NCBI RefSeq assembly: GCF_011075055.1
Contig: NC_058149.1
Location: forward strand, 511,001-575,000
DNA: 64,000 nucleotides
Reading direction: 5' to 3'
Source of the DNA: Mangifera indica
Taxonomy: Eukaryota; Streptophyta; Magnoliopsida; Sapindales; Anacardiaceae
Position numbers and translations under genes: made by a program. Under the pieces are notes generated by a model, which saw only the letters and a program-made list of their open reading frames with translations, ran no database searches and was not told the DNA's origin. Position 1 is the stretch's first letter; every line of letters starts with the position of its first letter. Of the stretch, positions 36,817 to 48,600 are shown one piece after another.

Positions 36817-37710
36817 TGTGGTGGTTGAAAGAATATATCTTAGTTGAAAAATCTTGGAGATGAAAAACCACAACCGCTGGATCCGATTACCAAAAAATCC
36901 CAGTTTGACTAACAGTTGACAGACATTTGACAGTGAGAGGGGGCCCTGTCTTTAAAGGCTTATGCATGCAAGCTTATCTTCCTCTTTCATACGTACACAG
37001 TTTCCTCACAAGCTCTTATTGGTCTCCTTGCCTGTTTATTATGGTAAGTTTACCTGTTACCGGTAAAAATTACCTACTATGAGTACCAATTACTAAAATT
37101 TTCGTAATCTTATCTAAATTAGGGCGTAAAGTTTAATAAATTAACTATTTTATTAAAAAAATCCTTATAATTTTTTTCCAAATGCAATGTCTAGACAAGG
37201 TCTAAATAATAATGATAGACATAAAAAAAGTTGCATAAGTTAACACCATCGAACTAACGTGCATCATTAACTATTGGGCTTGTCGAATAGATATTAATGT
37301 TTTGGATTGACACATTTTGGTTAAAACCCCAAAGTAAAAGTAGTAAAACTTTAGGTAAAAATAGCACTTGATGCGGATATTATGCTTAAATAATTTTTAT
37401 GATTTAAAATAGAAGACTTGATTTGGATTGAATCCAATTAAGATAAAGTTTAAAATCGATTTGAATATAAAAGAGTTAATTCAAAATTAAAGAATTGATA
37501 TTTAAATCCAACTAAGTAAAAAATAATTTAATTTTATAATTAATCTATCCCAATATAAATTTTATTTGTTTATGGAAAGGACTTTAATTTGTTGCTTAAA
37601 CAATTCAATTAATGCGTACCTAAAATGAAATATTGGCTTGTGGGTCTTAAGCACACTATACCTACCAACTTTAAGCACAAACGTCACTTATGTCTTAACA
37701 TCATTTGTAG
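36817..37710. other. Upstream region of the DCN1-like gene
   Basis: Bases 36817-37050 probably include the leader and promoter of the DCN1-like gene; no clear TATA box was identified. The rest is AT-rich intergenic sequence with no gene seen. Confidence 0.4.
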
Positions 37711-38576
37711 GTAAGGCCAAAAAGCTTGTTCCCACCTAAGGTTTAGTGTAAACTTAAATTCACACCTATTAATTTTTTAAAGTTTAAACACTCATTCATC
37801 TATTAAATTTGACTGTTACTATCAAGGGTAAAATTGTTGTTTAGCTAAAAATATTTTTAAAAAACTAAAATTTTATTACATTTCCTCTTTTAATTTAAAA
37901 ATCTAATAATTTTTCTCCACTCAAAGTTTGAAAAGTAATCATTTCCCCATAAGGTTGTTTTCTCCTTTTCTCTAGTGACCATTCACCATCTCTAGTTGTC
38001 TACACTCTCCCTCCCGCTCTCTTTCTCTCTCTCTTCTACCTTCTCTCTTTCTTCTTGTCACTCTCCCTTCTCTCTCTGACGTCTTCATTTGAGACGAAAA
38101 CAATTTCGTCTTTGTCTTCGTCTTCTACGAAGATAGCTAGAGAGGGAAAAAAGAGTGATTGGAAGGGAAAGAGAAGGCGGAAGAGAGAGAGCCAACGACT
38201 AGAGATGACAAATGGTCACTGAAGATAAAGATTTGGAAACTCAAGCAAAATGGAGGTGAAATTGAAATTTTCTAGAAATTTGAGGGGCAGTTGTATGTGA
38301 GAAAAAGATGAGAATTTGCAACCCTAGACTTTGAGGGGTGGGGGGAAGTTAATTTTTAAATCTAAAAAAATGAGATTAGAAGGCAAAAATAAAAATTTCA
38401 AAACTTAAGGATAATATTAAAATATGAGTTTAAATAAAATTTCTAAATAACAATTTTATCTTTGATGGTAACAACAAAATTTAACAAACTAATAAATATT
38501 TGAGTTTTCTAAAATTTATAGATGTGAATTTGGGTTTTCTCTAGACCTTGGGTGGGAATAAGTCTTTTAGTCTAGT
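37711..38576. mobile_element. Fold-back element, near-complete palindrome
   Basis: The two halves are inverted copies of each other: TTCCCACCTAAGG (37730) pairs with CCTTGGGTGGGAA (38547); AAATTCACACCTAT with ATAGATGTGAATTT; GTTACTATCAAGGGTAAAAT with ATTTTATCTTTGATGGTAAC; AGTGACCATTCACCATCTCT (37974) with AGAGATGACAAATGGTCACT (38201); and CACTCTCCC-TCTCTCT with AGAGAGGG-AGAGTG near the centre at about 38110-38140. Arms are about 400 bp with small gaps. No transposase is present. A flanking target duplication could not be fixed, so the superfamily is open. Confidence 0.8.
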
Positions 38577-39410
38577 TAAATTATTAAAAAAATATTAGAT
38601 ATAAAGGATAAGAGTATGGTCAAACCTAAAAAAGGCTCAATTTAAGATAAGTTTGAATTTAAAAGATTCAATTTCAGATTAACGAGTTAAGACTCAAATT
38701 TAATTTGAAAACAATTTATTTTGCATTCAAACTTAACTTAAGAGTAATTTATTTTGTATTCAATTCGATTCATTTTGAATTTGAGTATTCAAATCAACTT
38801 AAATTTAGCTTATTCAATCTAACTTGTAATTCGAGCAATGGTGGATACAACCTAGGCCAAGCTCGCACATCCCTTTTTTTAAGTTTGACTTAAATAAAAA
38901 ATAGTTTGATTCGAGTTCGACTCAAGTTTATTATGTCAAAATTAAAGATGACTCAAGTTTGGTTCAAATAAAAGATTATTTGCTCGAGTTTGACTCAAAT
39001 TTATAGTTCGAATTAATGGTTCAAATTTGCGGCTTAGTTAAACTCAAATTTAAAGTTTGAATTTGTGGTTCATTAACAAAATAATATCGTTTTACTCAAA
39101 TAATATACAAAACACTTATTTGAGCCATGAATACAAATCAACAATTCGAACTATAAATTTTGAGCTAATCCAAATTATGAATTCAAATCAAACTCAAATC
39201 AAATACTTTCTAATTTAAATTTGGTTCTATTTAAAAAACCGACTCTTTTTATTTGGATTTAATTTAAATTTGAATTAAACTGACTTTCAAGATTGAGCTC
39301 AAATAACTCAAAATCGAATTCAACCCTGGATAGGAGGGAGGCTAAAGAGTAAGAAAACAAGGCTTAAATATAATTACAGCCCAATAAAGGCCTTTAAAAT
39401 CCTACCAAAA
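38577..39410. repeat. Repeat rich in CAAATTTGA and CTCAAGTT motifs
   Basis: Bases 38580-39330 are built of variants of CTCAAATTTGAGTT, GACTCAAGTTT and AATTCGAACT on both strands. This is the dispersed family also found at about 2860-3370, 18500-18900, 50350-50710, 52210-52570, 57000-57370 and 63830-64000. No coding function is evident. Confidence 0.5.
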
Positions 39411-39411
39411 A

Positions 39412-39493
39412 GCCCACAGGCCCAACTTATTGCTTACCGCTGAAATAACTGTGATCTATTTAAGGACGACCTAGCCATCTGCTTCTAGGGTTT
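39412..39493 (+). promoter_or_regulatory. Site II and telo-box of the eL39 promoter
   Basis: GCCCA (39412) and GGCCCA (39419-39424) match site II-type elements, and TAGGGTTT (39486-39493) is a telo-box in reverse (AAACCCTA). This pair is typical of plant ribosomal-protein and other growth-linked promoters, and it lies 75-155 bp before the start codon. Confidence 0.65.
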
Positions 39494-39566
39494 TATTCTC
39501 CATCAGCAGCAGCAGCAGCAGCTTCAGCTTCGTCAACCTCTGGTCTCCGAAGCTTCACAGGGGAAA

Positions 39567-40034
39567 ATGGTAAAATCCCATCTCATTTTTTATATTTTCG
39601 TACTAGGCCAAACTTGTTTTAGCTTATTACCGTTTAGATATTTATAGTTTTTTTCTTTTGACAGAAGATTAGGGTTTTTACGTGAATTTGTTTGTTTTTT
39701 TTTCTGATGTGCGTAGCCGTCACACAAGACGTTCATCATCAAGAAGAAGCTGGCGAAGAAGATGAGACAGAACAGGCCCATCCCTCACTGGATCCGAATG
39801 AGGACAGACAACACTATCAGGTGTTATTATATCTCAGCATTTTTCATGATATCGCTTTGAGATTTTTCAGTTGAAAGCATGTTAATTGATGAGTATTTTT
39901 GTTGTTTTTTGTTACATTTTTTTTTCTAGTTTTTATGGGTTGAAGGCATTTTAGTTGATGGTTTTTTATTTTTTTTTTGTTGCAGGTATAATGCGAAGCG
40001 GAGGCACTGGCGCCGCACCAAGCTAGGATTCTAA
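39567..40034 (+). CDS. RPL39: 60S ribosomal protein eL39
   Basis: Three exons, 39567-39569, 39717-39820 and 39986-40034, give 156 nt and the expected 51-residue protein. The product starts MPSHKTF, is rich in Lys and Arg, contains [14 protein letters not shown] and ends RRTKLGF, diagnostic of eL39, a small basic protein of the large subunit near the peptide exit tunnel. The first coding exon is only the ATG; the GT directly after it is the donor, and the second exon starts at CCG after GCGTAG. The leader holds a CAGCAG run (about 39503-39522). Neighbours are unrelated. Complete with no odd residues seen. Confidence 0.96.
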
Positions 40035-41940
40035 GATGGATGAGTTAGTTTAAGCATTTGATTTTGTTAAGCGTTGTTAGTTTAATTGCAAGACTGAGTT
40101 TTGTTTTAATTTTTGAAGCAACTGATAGATTACCAATTTGAGATTTATTTTATGTTTAATCGTTTCAAGTTATGGTATTGATACTGACTAATCTATCTAT
40201 TTCAATGTGAGATGTTCAAGTTGCTTTTCTAATGCCTTTCTCCGTCATTTTGTTATTGGAGTGTGTTCAATGTTAAGTTTTTTAATCTTATGATATGGGT
40301 TTTTCCGAGATATTCAAAGTAAGGTAAATTTTAACAGGTTTGTATGGTTTTTATGGATGCGTGTTTTCTTTGGTAACATCATCTTTGCATAAGAACTGTA
40401 ATTTTTTTTATTTTTCGCTTGAGAATCTGAACTTGGTTATGGTAGAGGTTATTAGCCTTAGCGTAAGAGGAGTCTTGCCAGTTGTACTTGAGTGCCACAG
40501 TGCATTAGAATGTCAGACAGAAGGTTGTTTTTCATTTATTTATGATCGATTGATTGAGTAGGTGTTCGTGCGAAACAATTGGAGTGTGTTCAGGGAGGAT
40601 CAAGGAGACTGAAGATGTAGAAGATATTTTGTGAAGTTAGTTTATGTTGAAGACAAAAAATTCAGCATATAGAGTTGAGTTTGTTTATTTGAGGTTGGTA
40701 GGTGTAGAGACAGTGGTCTTATGACCAGAAATTTGCATATGTTAAATTAGTGAGCTAAGGAAGCCTCTGGAATCTATTCGGCTAGGTGTAATTTGTCATT
40801 ATTGTTGATTGTTAATGCATCATCTTTTGTAAGGAAGGTTAGTTGATATATTAATTAACAATGGAACACTTGTTATATCACTTACTAGCATATGGGCTAG
40901 TTTCAATGAGATTGGGATACCTCAAGAGTTTGAAAAACCATTTTGACTTGATGTTTAAGGATATTCTTGTAGGAACATATGCTGTTGTTACTACTGCCTG
41001 GTACCGGAAGGTCCTGAAATAAAAATATATCTTCACCCCATGGTTTATGTACAGAATGAATTGTGATTTGATCATATGCAGTTTTTATGTGCCAGTTATA
41101 GTGAAGACATAATCATGGCTACTATCGACAGCCTTTTTATGAACCATTTATAACCATGTCATAAAAATAGCATGCTTAGAGATACATGCTTGCTTGCCTT
41201 CTCATTTGTTTAAATTTTCCATTTATTTGGATTGATAATATGTGACTTTTAAATTTACTTGTGGAGTTCTTGATGTGTTTCAATTGGATGGAAACAACTT
41301 CCCTATGCTGGTTAGTCTATCATATTTGTATGGTGTCCAGACATGGATCAACGTGCATTTAGCCAAAGAAAGTACATCATGTGCATCGTTAACAATGTCT
41401 GGTTAATCAAGGTGTGCATCATCTGTGGTGTATGCTCAGATCAATGTTTTCTATCCACGATGTACATCTTGTGTGGTTTCTAAGCAGATTAATATGATTT
41501 TGTTTACTTAGCAGTGTTACTATTTATTCCACAAGTGTTATTGTTCGTTAGCTCAAGCGAGCTTGAATTGAAAGGTATGGATTTGAGTTAAGTTTGAGTT
41601 TAGTTTAACTCGAATCTACCTTGATCCAAACCATTGTATGGATCAATTTTATTAGAAATTTAAGTCGATTGATATTAGATTAATTATATACATTTCTGAC
41701 ACTGGCTAGTTCATTTTCAATAAAGAAGTTCCAAATGTTTGGAGAAAAAGTCCTAAGCCAGTGTCAAAAACCATATCTAAATTTCTCTCTTTTCCTCTAA
41801 TCTTCTTACAAATACGTTAATTATAACACTAATTCTAATTGAAGCTTCAATTTCTCTTCAAATATTTGTCAAGTTTCCCATGTGTAATACCAGAAAATTT
41901 ATCATGTTTTATAACTTGTTGGCCCAAATATTTTTAGGGT
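40035..41940. other. 3' flank of eL39 and intergenic sequence
   Basis: No supported gene. Bases 40035-40600 may include the eL39 3' UTR. Bases about 41690-41940 resemble sequence near 45140-45410 upstream of the H+-ATPase gene (CTCTAATCTTCTTACAAA against CTCTGATCTTCATACAAA), then run into the chitinase upstream repeat interrupted by the Mutator-like element. Confidence 0.4.
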
Positions 41941-41949
41941 TTAAATTTA

Positions 41950-43367
41950 GGGAAATTATAAAAAATAGGCAAAAGTAAGGGAGTTTAAGCGAAATTGTTC
42001 AAAAAATTCATATTAAAGCAAAAATATCCAACTTTTGTGAAATGTCGAAATTGCCTATATATAAACTTAGCAAATTTCCCCTGTTCTCATTGTGAAATCA
42101 CTGTTCAAAAACAGGGGAAAATTCGAAAATTTCCCCTGTCCCACTGTCATCGCATTGTCGGTCGGATTTTCGGCGATTTTCGTGGTTTTCGGCAAACGAA
42201 AATGGCACAACACATTAGAATATCTTCTGTCATCTTGTTTGAATCAAGTTATTGTTCATAGTATTGAGATTTGAGTGAGAGTTTGCGGTTTAGGGTTTAG
42301 AGTTTCAATTTTGAACAATGCCTGAAATGTTTTGATTCTTGGTTGTTTTCGTTGAATTGGTTGAGGGGTTTTGTGTTATAGTCTATGTAGATTTGATTTG
42401 TGTTGAAATTGGAGGCCGAAACGACGAATTTTTGGTCGAAAATTCGTTCCGAAGTGATCGGCACTGTCGACTGTGGGTTAGGGGGCTTAATAGTGTTTTC
42501 AAAATATTAGGAAGTTGTGTGAGAGTCCTCAGTCCACTGTGGGCTTTTTTGAAATTTGTCACGTGATAGTGGGTTGTCACTGTGTATACGGTGGGTTGGG
42601 GGGAAATTAATTTTTTTAAAACTATAGGGTTTATATAAGATAGATTTTGAACGACCATAACTTTTGATCTGGGAGGAGTTACAGGGCCTGTAAAATATCA
42701 AACGCGAAGCTCGTTTCGAGCTCTATAACGACAACTAGTTTTGCCAGTTGCACCGAATCTGGAGGCCAAAATAAAACTGTTTCAATGTGTATTATGCAAT
42801 TTTTTTATTTTATCAAATTTAAGATTTTCGGTTTTTTATGATTTTGAGTTTGTTTGTGACCGGGCTAGACTTTTTTGATATGTAATTTTCAAATTTGATA
42901 TTTGTAATTACAATGTGCTTTTTTAGACACGTTTTACGATGTAATTATGAAATTTTTGATCGATTTTTCAGTTTTCTTGTTCATAAGCTATTTGAACGTG
43001 TAGTTTTCGAAATTCAGATATGTTTTTTTAGATTTTTGAATAATTTTTTTATTATTGACATTTTAGGGTATTTCAATATATCTATTTATTCATAACATGT
43101 TATTTTCAATATAGTTTTCACGAATTGATTTTTTCTATTCGAATTCAGAAATATGAATTTCTTCTTTCTGAACGAACCTGTAGTAATTGATATTAAATAA
43201 AAATGAGAGTGAAAGTAAGTATTTAAGTGATATAAGAAATATATGTAATGAGAGTGAGAGAGTTTATATAAATGAGATGAGGGGAGAGGTAATTTTGGTA
43301 TTTTAGAAAAAACTATGGGCATTTTTGCTTAATAAGGGGGTATTTTAACCGTTTTTTATAATTTCCC
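41950..43367. mobile_element. Mutator-like element (non-autonomous)
   Basis: 1,418 bp bounded by inverted termini GGGAAATTATAAAAAA (left) and TTTTTTATAATTTCCC (right), flanked by a perfect 9-bp direct repeat TTAAATTTA (41941-41949 and 43368-43376), the length diagnostic of Mutator-superfamily insertion. There is no transposase domain. The interior has several 180-280-nt open frames without recognisable domains and a locally GC-richer part (42080-42780) that could be captured host sequence. It interrupts a copy of the chitinase upstream repeat, whose uninterrupted form is near 15895-15925. Confidence 0.9.
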
Positions 43368-43379
43368 TTAAATTTATAT

Positions 43380-43680
43380 TAGGGAATTTAATTTCCTCCA
43401 GTATTTTATTTAAAAATTGAATATGCAATGAAGAATTAATATATCCGACCATTTAAAAGTTCTAACTCTAACAACAGAAATTGTCAATCATTTGTTTACA
43501 TGAAATAATGGAATTCAAGCTTATAAATAATGATAGCAAAATTTCCCTAATGGTGTTATAAGGAGATTATTCAGACTGTCGTATGGTCTTGATCATGTGA
43601 AACAAGTGAGTTGATTAATATCATGGGTTTTGTGATCATGTGCGATTTTATTTAGAAGAAAAAGAGTCTTCACCCAGAAA
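43380..43680 (+). repeat. Chitinase-type upstream repeat, copy 4
   Basis: GGGAATTTAATTTCCTCCAG, TATATCCGACCATTTAAAAG, AATAATGGAATTCAAGC and AAACAAGTGAGTTGATTAAT match 15925-16215 in order, although no chitinase follows. Its left part is split off by the Mutator-like element. Confidence 0.75.
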
Positions 43681-43899
43681 GGTGGGAAAGTTTGGGCTAT
43701 AGTTTTCATTATCGTATGACACATAGTATAGATTATATGATACAATATGTATTTTATGATGTATCAATAACTGATACAATACAATATATATATTATATAA
43801 TATAATATGTTTTAGTCCGTATCGATTAAATTAATGATCTGAATCAATATACATCTTTTAACGAAATTGGACAGGTAAAATTCAAAACCGAATCATCCA

Positions 43900-44105
43900 A
43901 CTAGATCTAGAGATAGAAATAAACCAAACTGAATAAATTCATTTCTCCTCTTCCTATCTCTTTGTTCTTGTATAAAATATATAGTATGGATTAAGAGGAG
44001 AACAAACTAGAAACTGAATAAATTGAAAACTCGATGAAGAAATAAAAGAAGCGCAGGAGGGTGGTCTTGTCAGATCAGAACTATCTTCTATCTTCATCAT
44101 TTAAC
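43900..44105 (+). repeat. Duplicate of the H+-ATPase leader region
   Basis: Collinear with 45450-45610 just before the H+-ATPase start codon: AGTATGGATTAAGAGGAG against AGTATGGATGAAGAGGAA, GGGTGGTCTTGTCAGATCA against GGGTGGTTTTTTCAGATCA, and CTTCATCATTTAACA in both. After that shared end this copy runs into chitinase-type repeat copy 5 instead of coding sequence, so it is an orphan promoter/leader copy. Confidence 0.75.
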
Positions 44106-44370
44106 AATTGGAAATTTAATTTCCTCCAGTATTTTATTTGAAAAATGAATATACAAGAAAAAATTAATATATCCGACCATTTAAAATTTCAACTCCAACC
44201 CCAGAAATTGCCAACCGTTTTTGCATGTTGTTTACCTCAAATAATGGAATTGAAGCCACTAAATAATGATAATAAAATTTTCCTAATGCTATTATAATGA
44301 GATTATTCATATTATTGTATTAGTTTTGATCATATGAAACAAGTGAGCTGATTAATATCATGGGTTTTCT
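44100..44370 (+). repeat. Chitinase-type upstream repeat, copy 5
   Basis: Begins GGAAATTTAATTTCCTCCAG and follows the same order as copies 1-4 to ATCATGGGTTTTCTGA. It is broken there by MITE-like sequence and resumes at about 44872 with TGATAATATGAAATTGTCA and AAGAAAGAAAAAGAATCATC. Confidence 0.75.
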
Positions 44371-44371
44371 G

Positions 44372-44870
44372 ATACAATAAAATTATGAGTAATATTATAT
44401 GCATTTATTTTAAATATACAAATATTAATATATTTATATATGTCTATTATATGATTGAATATTATTTTATTTTTAATTTGAAGTTATCTAATTATTTGAT
44501 GATACATATAAGTGTATACACATAGTTTTATTATGTGTACTTATTTTAGGTACACAAATATTTACACATTTATATATGTTAGTATATGATTATGTATTAT
44601 TTTATTTTTAATTTAAAGTTGTCCAATTATTTGATGACACATATAAATGTATATACATTTGTATATCCAAAGTGTGTACACATGGTTTTATTATAAAACT
44701 ACGTGTACTTATTTTATATACATAAATATATACACACTTATATATATCATCATATGAATAGATGATTTTGAATTAAGAATAAAATAATATCTAATCATAT
44801 AATAATATATATAAATATATATATTTATGTATCCGAAATAAATATACATATTATTACTTTTTGTGATAAT
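44372..44870. mobile_element. Cluster of three palindromic AT-rich MITE-like units
   Basis: Three adjacent units, starting near 44390, 44530 and 44700, each contain TGTGTACTTATTTT or ATGCATTTATTTT, then TATATGATTGA, then a TTTTAATTTAAAGTT-type core and an inverted return (GATGATACATATAA). They interrupt upstream repeat copy 5, whose two halves flank the cluster. Related single units are near 30400, 50150, 51000, 51700 and 52560. Exact termini were not resolved. Confidence 0.55.
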
Positions 44871-45650
44871 ATGAAATTGTCATCAAGAAAGAAAAAGAAT
44901 CATCACATAAAAAAATCGTTAAGATTCAAAGTACAATATAATTTTTAATATGTGATTTATTTATTTTTTAATTCTTCGATTTCAATAATTAGACATACGG
45001 GGATTCAAGGTTGATTTGGTATTAGAGTTAGCGCTATATATAATAATAGGATTCTCTCTGTTGGTACAGGCAAAACCTAGTCAGATTTACTCGGATGATT
45101 GAATAATGTTTGCCTAATAATTTTAATAAGGAAAATAAACCAATTTTTGACACTTGGTAGTTCTTGACATAAATTAATCAGCATAAACCAAACAATTTTC
45201 AACACAGAAATGCAAATGTTTGATCCCAGTTGACAAATATAGATATAGAAAAGAAAAAACAGAGGAAAAGAAGGAACTAATTCAACAATTTTAAGAAAAA
45301 TGAGGAGATACTTTTGGAAGCCTGAGGCAAAACCCATCCCCGCATTCCTCTCTTTCCCTCTGATCTTCATACAAAAAGATTAGTTGTAGCACTAATTTGA
45401 ATTGAAGCCACCTCCTTAGCAATAATATTATTGGTTTCAAATAAACAAAATTCATTCTTCCTCTTTCTGTCTCTCTGTTTTAGAGTATGGATGAAGAGGA
45501 AAGACCAAACTAGAACTTGAATAAATTAAAATACTAGAAGAAAGAAGAAGAGCGCAAAAGGGTGGTTTTTTCAGATCAAAGCTCTCTTCTTTCTTCATCA
45601 TTTAACAGTTTTATTATTTTCTCCCTTCTTTTTTTAAATAAACTTCCAGC

Positions 45651-48600
45651 ATGGCGGATATAACATTAGACGACATTAAGAAAGAAGATGTCGATCTTGT
45701 AAGTAACTTTAACAACCCTGTTGTGTCTGTGTCTGTTTTGTAACATCCTGGCAATATTTTGATCCGTTGTCAAGATATTATTCACATTGGACGTAGGATT
45801 TAAATAGGGGTGTTCTGTTAAATGAAGCTGAATGAGTAGTGTTTGATGAATGTGTCTTCTGTGCGCAGGAGAAAGTTCAAATAGAGGAAGTTTTTGCGAA
45901 GCTAAAATGTTCAAAAAAAGGGTTCACAACCGAGGAAGGAGAAAAAAGGCTTCAAACATTTGGTAGGAATAAGCTTGAGGAGAAAAAGGAGAATAAAATT
46001 CTCAAGTTTTTAGCTTTTATGTGGAACCCTCTGTCATGGGTTATGGAGGCTGCTGCTATCATGGCCATTGTTTTAGCAAATGGAGGTGGCAGACTGCCCG
46101 ACTGGCCTGACTTTGTTGGTATTGTTGTTCTACTGATTATCAACTCTACTATTAGTTTTATTGAAGAAAACAATGCTGGCAATGCTGCAGCTGCTTTGAT
46201 GGCTGGTCTTGCCCCTAAAACTAAGGTAATACTGCGTTTTGTGAAGCCAAAAACGTTTTCTTGACGTTGCAAATGTAACATTCTGGTCCAATAGTCCAGA
46301 CTATCAGTGCTGATTATCCAGTCTACCATTAACATATACGGAGTTACCTTGATATTATTTGTAATATTCTAGTCCAATAGTCAAATTTATTATTTAGATA
46401 TTGTCTGTTTTAAATAGATTGTCTATCATTGTTTTACTTTCAGTTCTTATAACTATATACACATTCGGAGATCAAATGACCATACATACTCAACATTTTT
46501 GTTATATTCCGTTGATGTGAGATTTGTCTAAATGTTTTATGGCAACTATCTTATGACTTGTGCTGCAGGTGTTGAGGGATGGGAAATGGAGTGAGCAGGA
46601 TGCAGAGATTTTAGTACCAGGAGACATAATCAGTATCAAGTTGGGAGATATTGTGCCAGCTGATGCTCGTCTTTTGGAAGGAGATCTGCTGAAGATTGAT
46701 CAGGCTGCCCTCACCGGTGAGTCCCTACCGGTTACAAGGAACCCCGGTGATGCAGTGTTCTCTGGTTCAACCTGCAAGCAAGGTGAAATTGAGGCTGTTG
46801 TCATTGCTACCGGTGTCAATACCTTCTTTGGCAAAGCTGCTCATCTTGTTGATAGCACCGACAATGTTGGTCACTTCCAACAGGTAAAGTGTTGTTGATT
46901 TTGTAAGATTTTGACTTGAATTTGCACGGTAACTAAAGAGAAATTCAAAGCAAGAAAAGCAATCAACACAAAACACACGATATTTTCGTGGAACGGCAAT
47001 GTGCCTACTTCTACAGAGCCATTGCTCTTTTTTTTATTATTTTGAAGAAAATCTGTTTCGAACTGTATACATGATACATATTAGGTTTCCTTGCATAGCC
47101 GATAACTTGAGTAACCCAGAAATACAATGATGCCCCAACTAAAAATTTTCAGGCCGCTCAATGGAACGATTGTTCCTTTCAATGGAACATTAGTTCTGCT
47201 TCTTGAGACTTAATCATTATGCATGAAACAACTCCGTTTCACGCCCCATTCTACTACCCGGAAATTAGATGTTACAAACATGCTTGGAATGGATCGTTCT
47301 GTTGAAGAATGACTACTGGCCTTCTGGTACAACCAACAACAATTTTGTGGAGTGACTTGTTTGATCTCTTATAATGCCTGGAACGACCGTTACTAGCTTG
47401 GAATGACCTTTTTTGAATTTATTCATCTAGAACATCCGTTCAATTTTTATGAAAACCTTAAGTGACAAATAATTCTTCGAATATGAGCCACAATTTTTAA
47501 CATGAATTTGCTTTCTTTTGTGACTTTTATCAATACTGATGATCAAAATTTTCACGCATAAAATTATTTGCAAACTCATTGTTTTGTTTCAATTTGATTG
47601 TTCAGGTGTTGACAGCCATTGGTAACTTCTGTATCTGCTCCATTGGGGTGGGAATGTTCATTGAGATCATAGTGATGTACCCAATCCAGCACAGGAGTTA
47701 TAGAGATGGCATTGACAATCTATTGGTACTTCTTATCGGAGGCATCCCAATTGCCATGCCAACAGTCTTGTCTGTGACAATGGCTATTGGATCGCATAGG
47801 CTGTCACAGCAAGGTGCCATCACAAAGAGGATGACTGCCATTGAAGAAATGGCTGGAATGGATGTTCTCTGCAGTGACAAAACTGGAACTCTCACCCTCA
47901 ACAAGCTTACAGTGGATAAAAGCCTTATTGAGGTTGGTATCAGTGTTTTAAAAACTAGACCAGATTGGCTGCTCAAAACCCAGTGCTCAATCCAGTCCGG
48001 GTCAATGTTTAAACTCATATTAGCCATTGGGCTAGTCTGAAAACATTGGTTGGTATATCTACATTTAACTTCTTATGGTAATGGTGTATATCTACAATTG
48101 CAGGTGTTTTCAAGGGACTTAGACAAAGATGGCCTAGTTCTGTATGCAGCAAGGGCTTCCAGGACTGAAAATCAGGATGCCATAGATGCTTCAATTGTTG
48201 GAATGTTGAGTAACCCCCAAGAGGTATATAAAATTGATGTATGACAAATTTAACTGGTATGCACTAACAAAGGGTACAAATGTTGATGTGTCAATATATG
48301 ATTGAGTATTATTTTTTTAAATTTAAAATTATCTTTATTGCACAATGACATATGATTGTTTGTATTAGTGTTATTTTTTTGGTGTTGTAGGCAAGAGCTG
48401 GAATCACTGAGGTGCATTTCTTACCCTTCAATCCTGTGGACAAACGCACTGCTATCACCTACATTGACAGCAAAGGGGACTGGCACAGAAGCAGCAAGGG
48501 TGCTCCTGAGCAGATCATTGAATTATGTCAACTCAGAGGCGAGACATTTCAAAAGGCTCATCAGATCATTGCCAATTTCGCTGATCGCGGGCTGCGTTCC

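Noticed and set aside
42339..42658. Open frames in the Mutator-like element as a transposase
   Set aside because: They are short, overlap on both strands and lack MULE transposase or zinc-finger motifs. The element is treated as non-autonomous.
45952..46335. Reverse-strand open frame of 127 codons opposite H+-ATPase exon 2
   Set aside because: It is antisense to a highly conserved coding exon and shows no family similarity.
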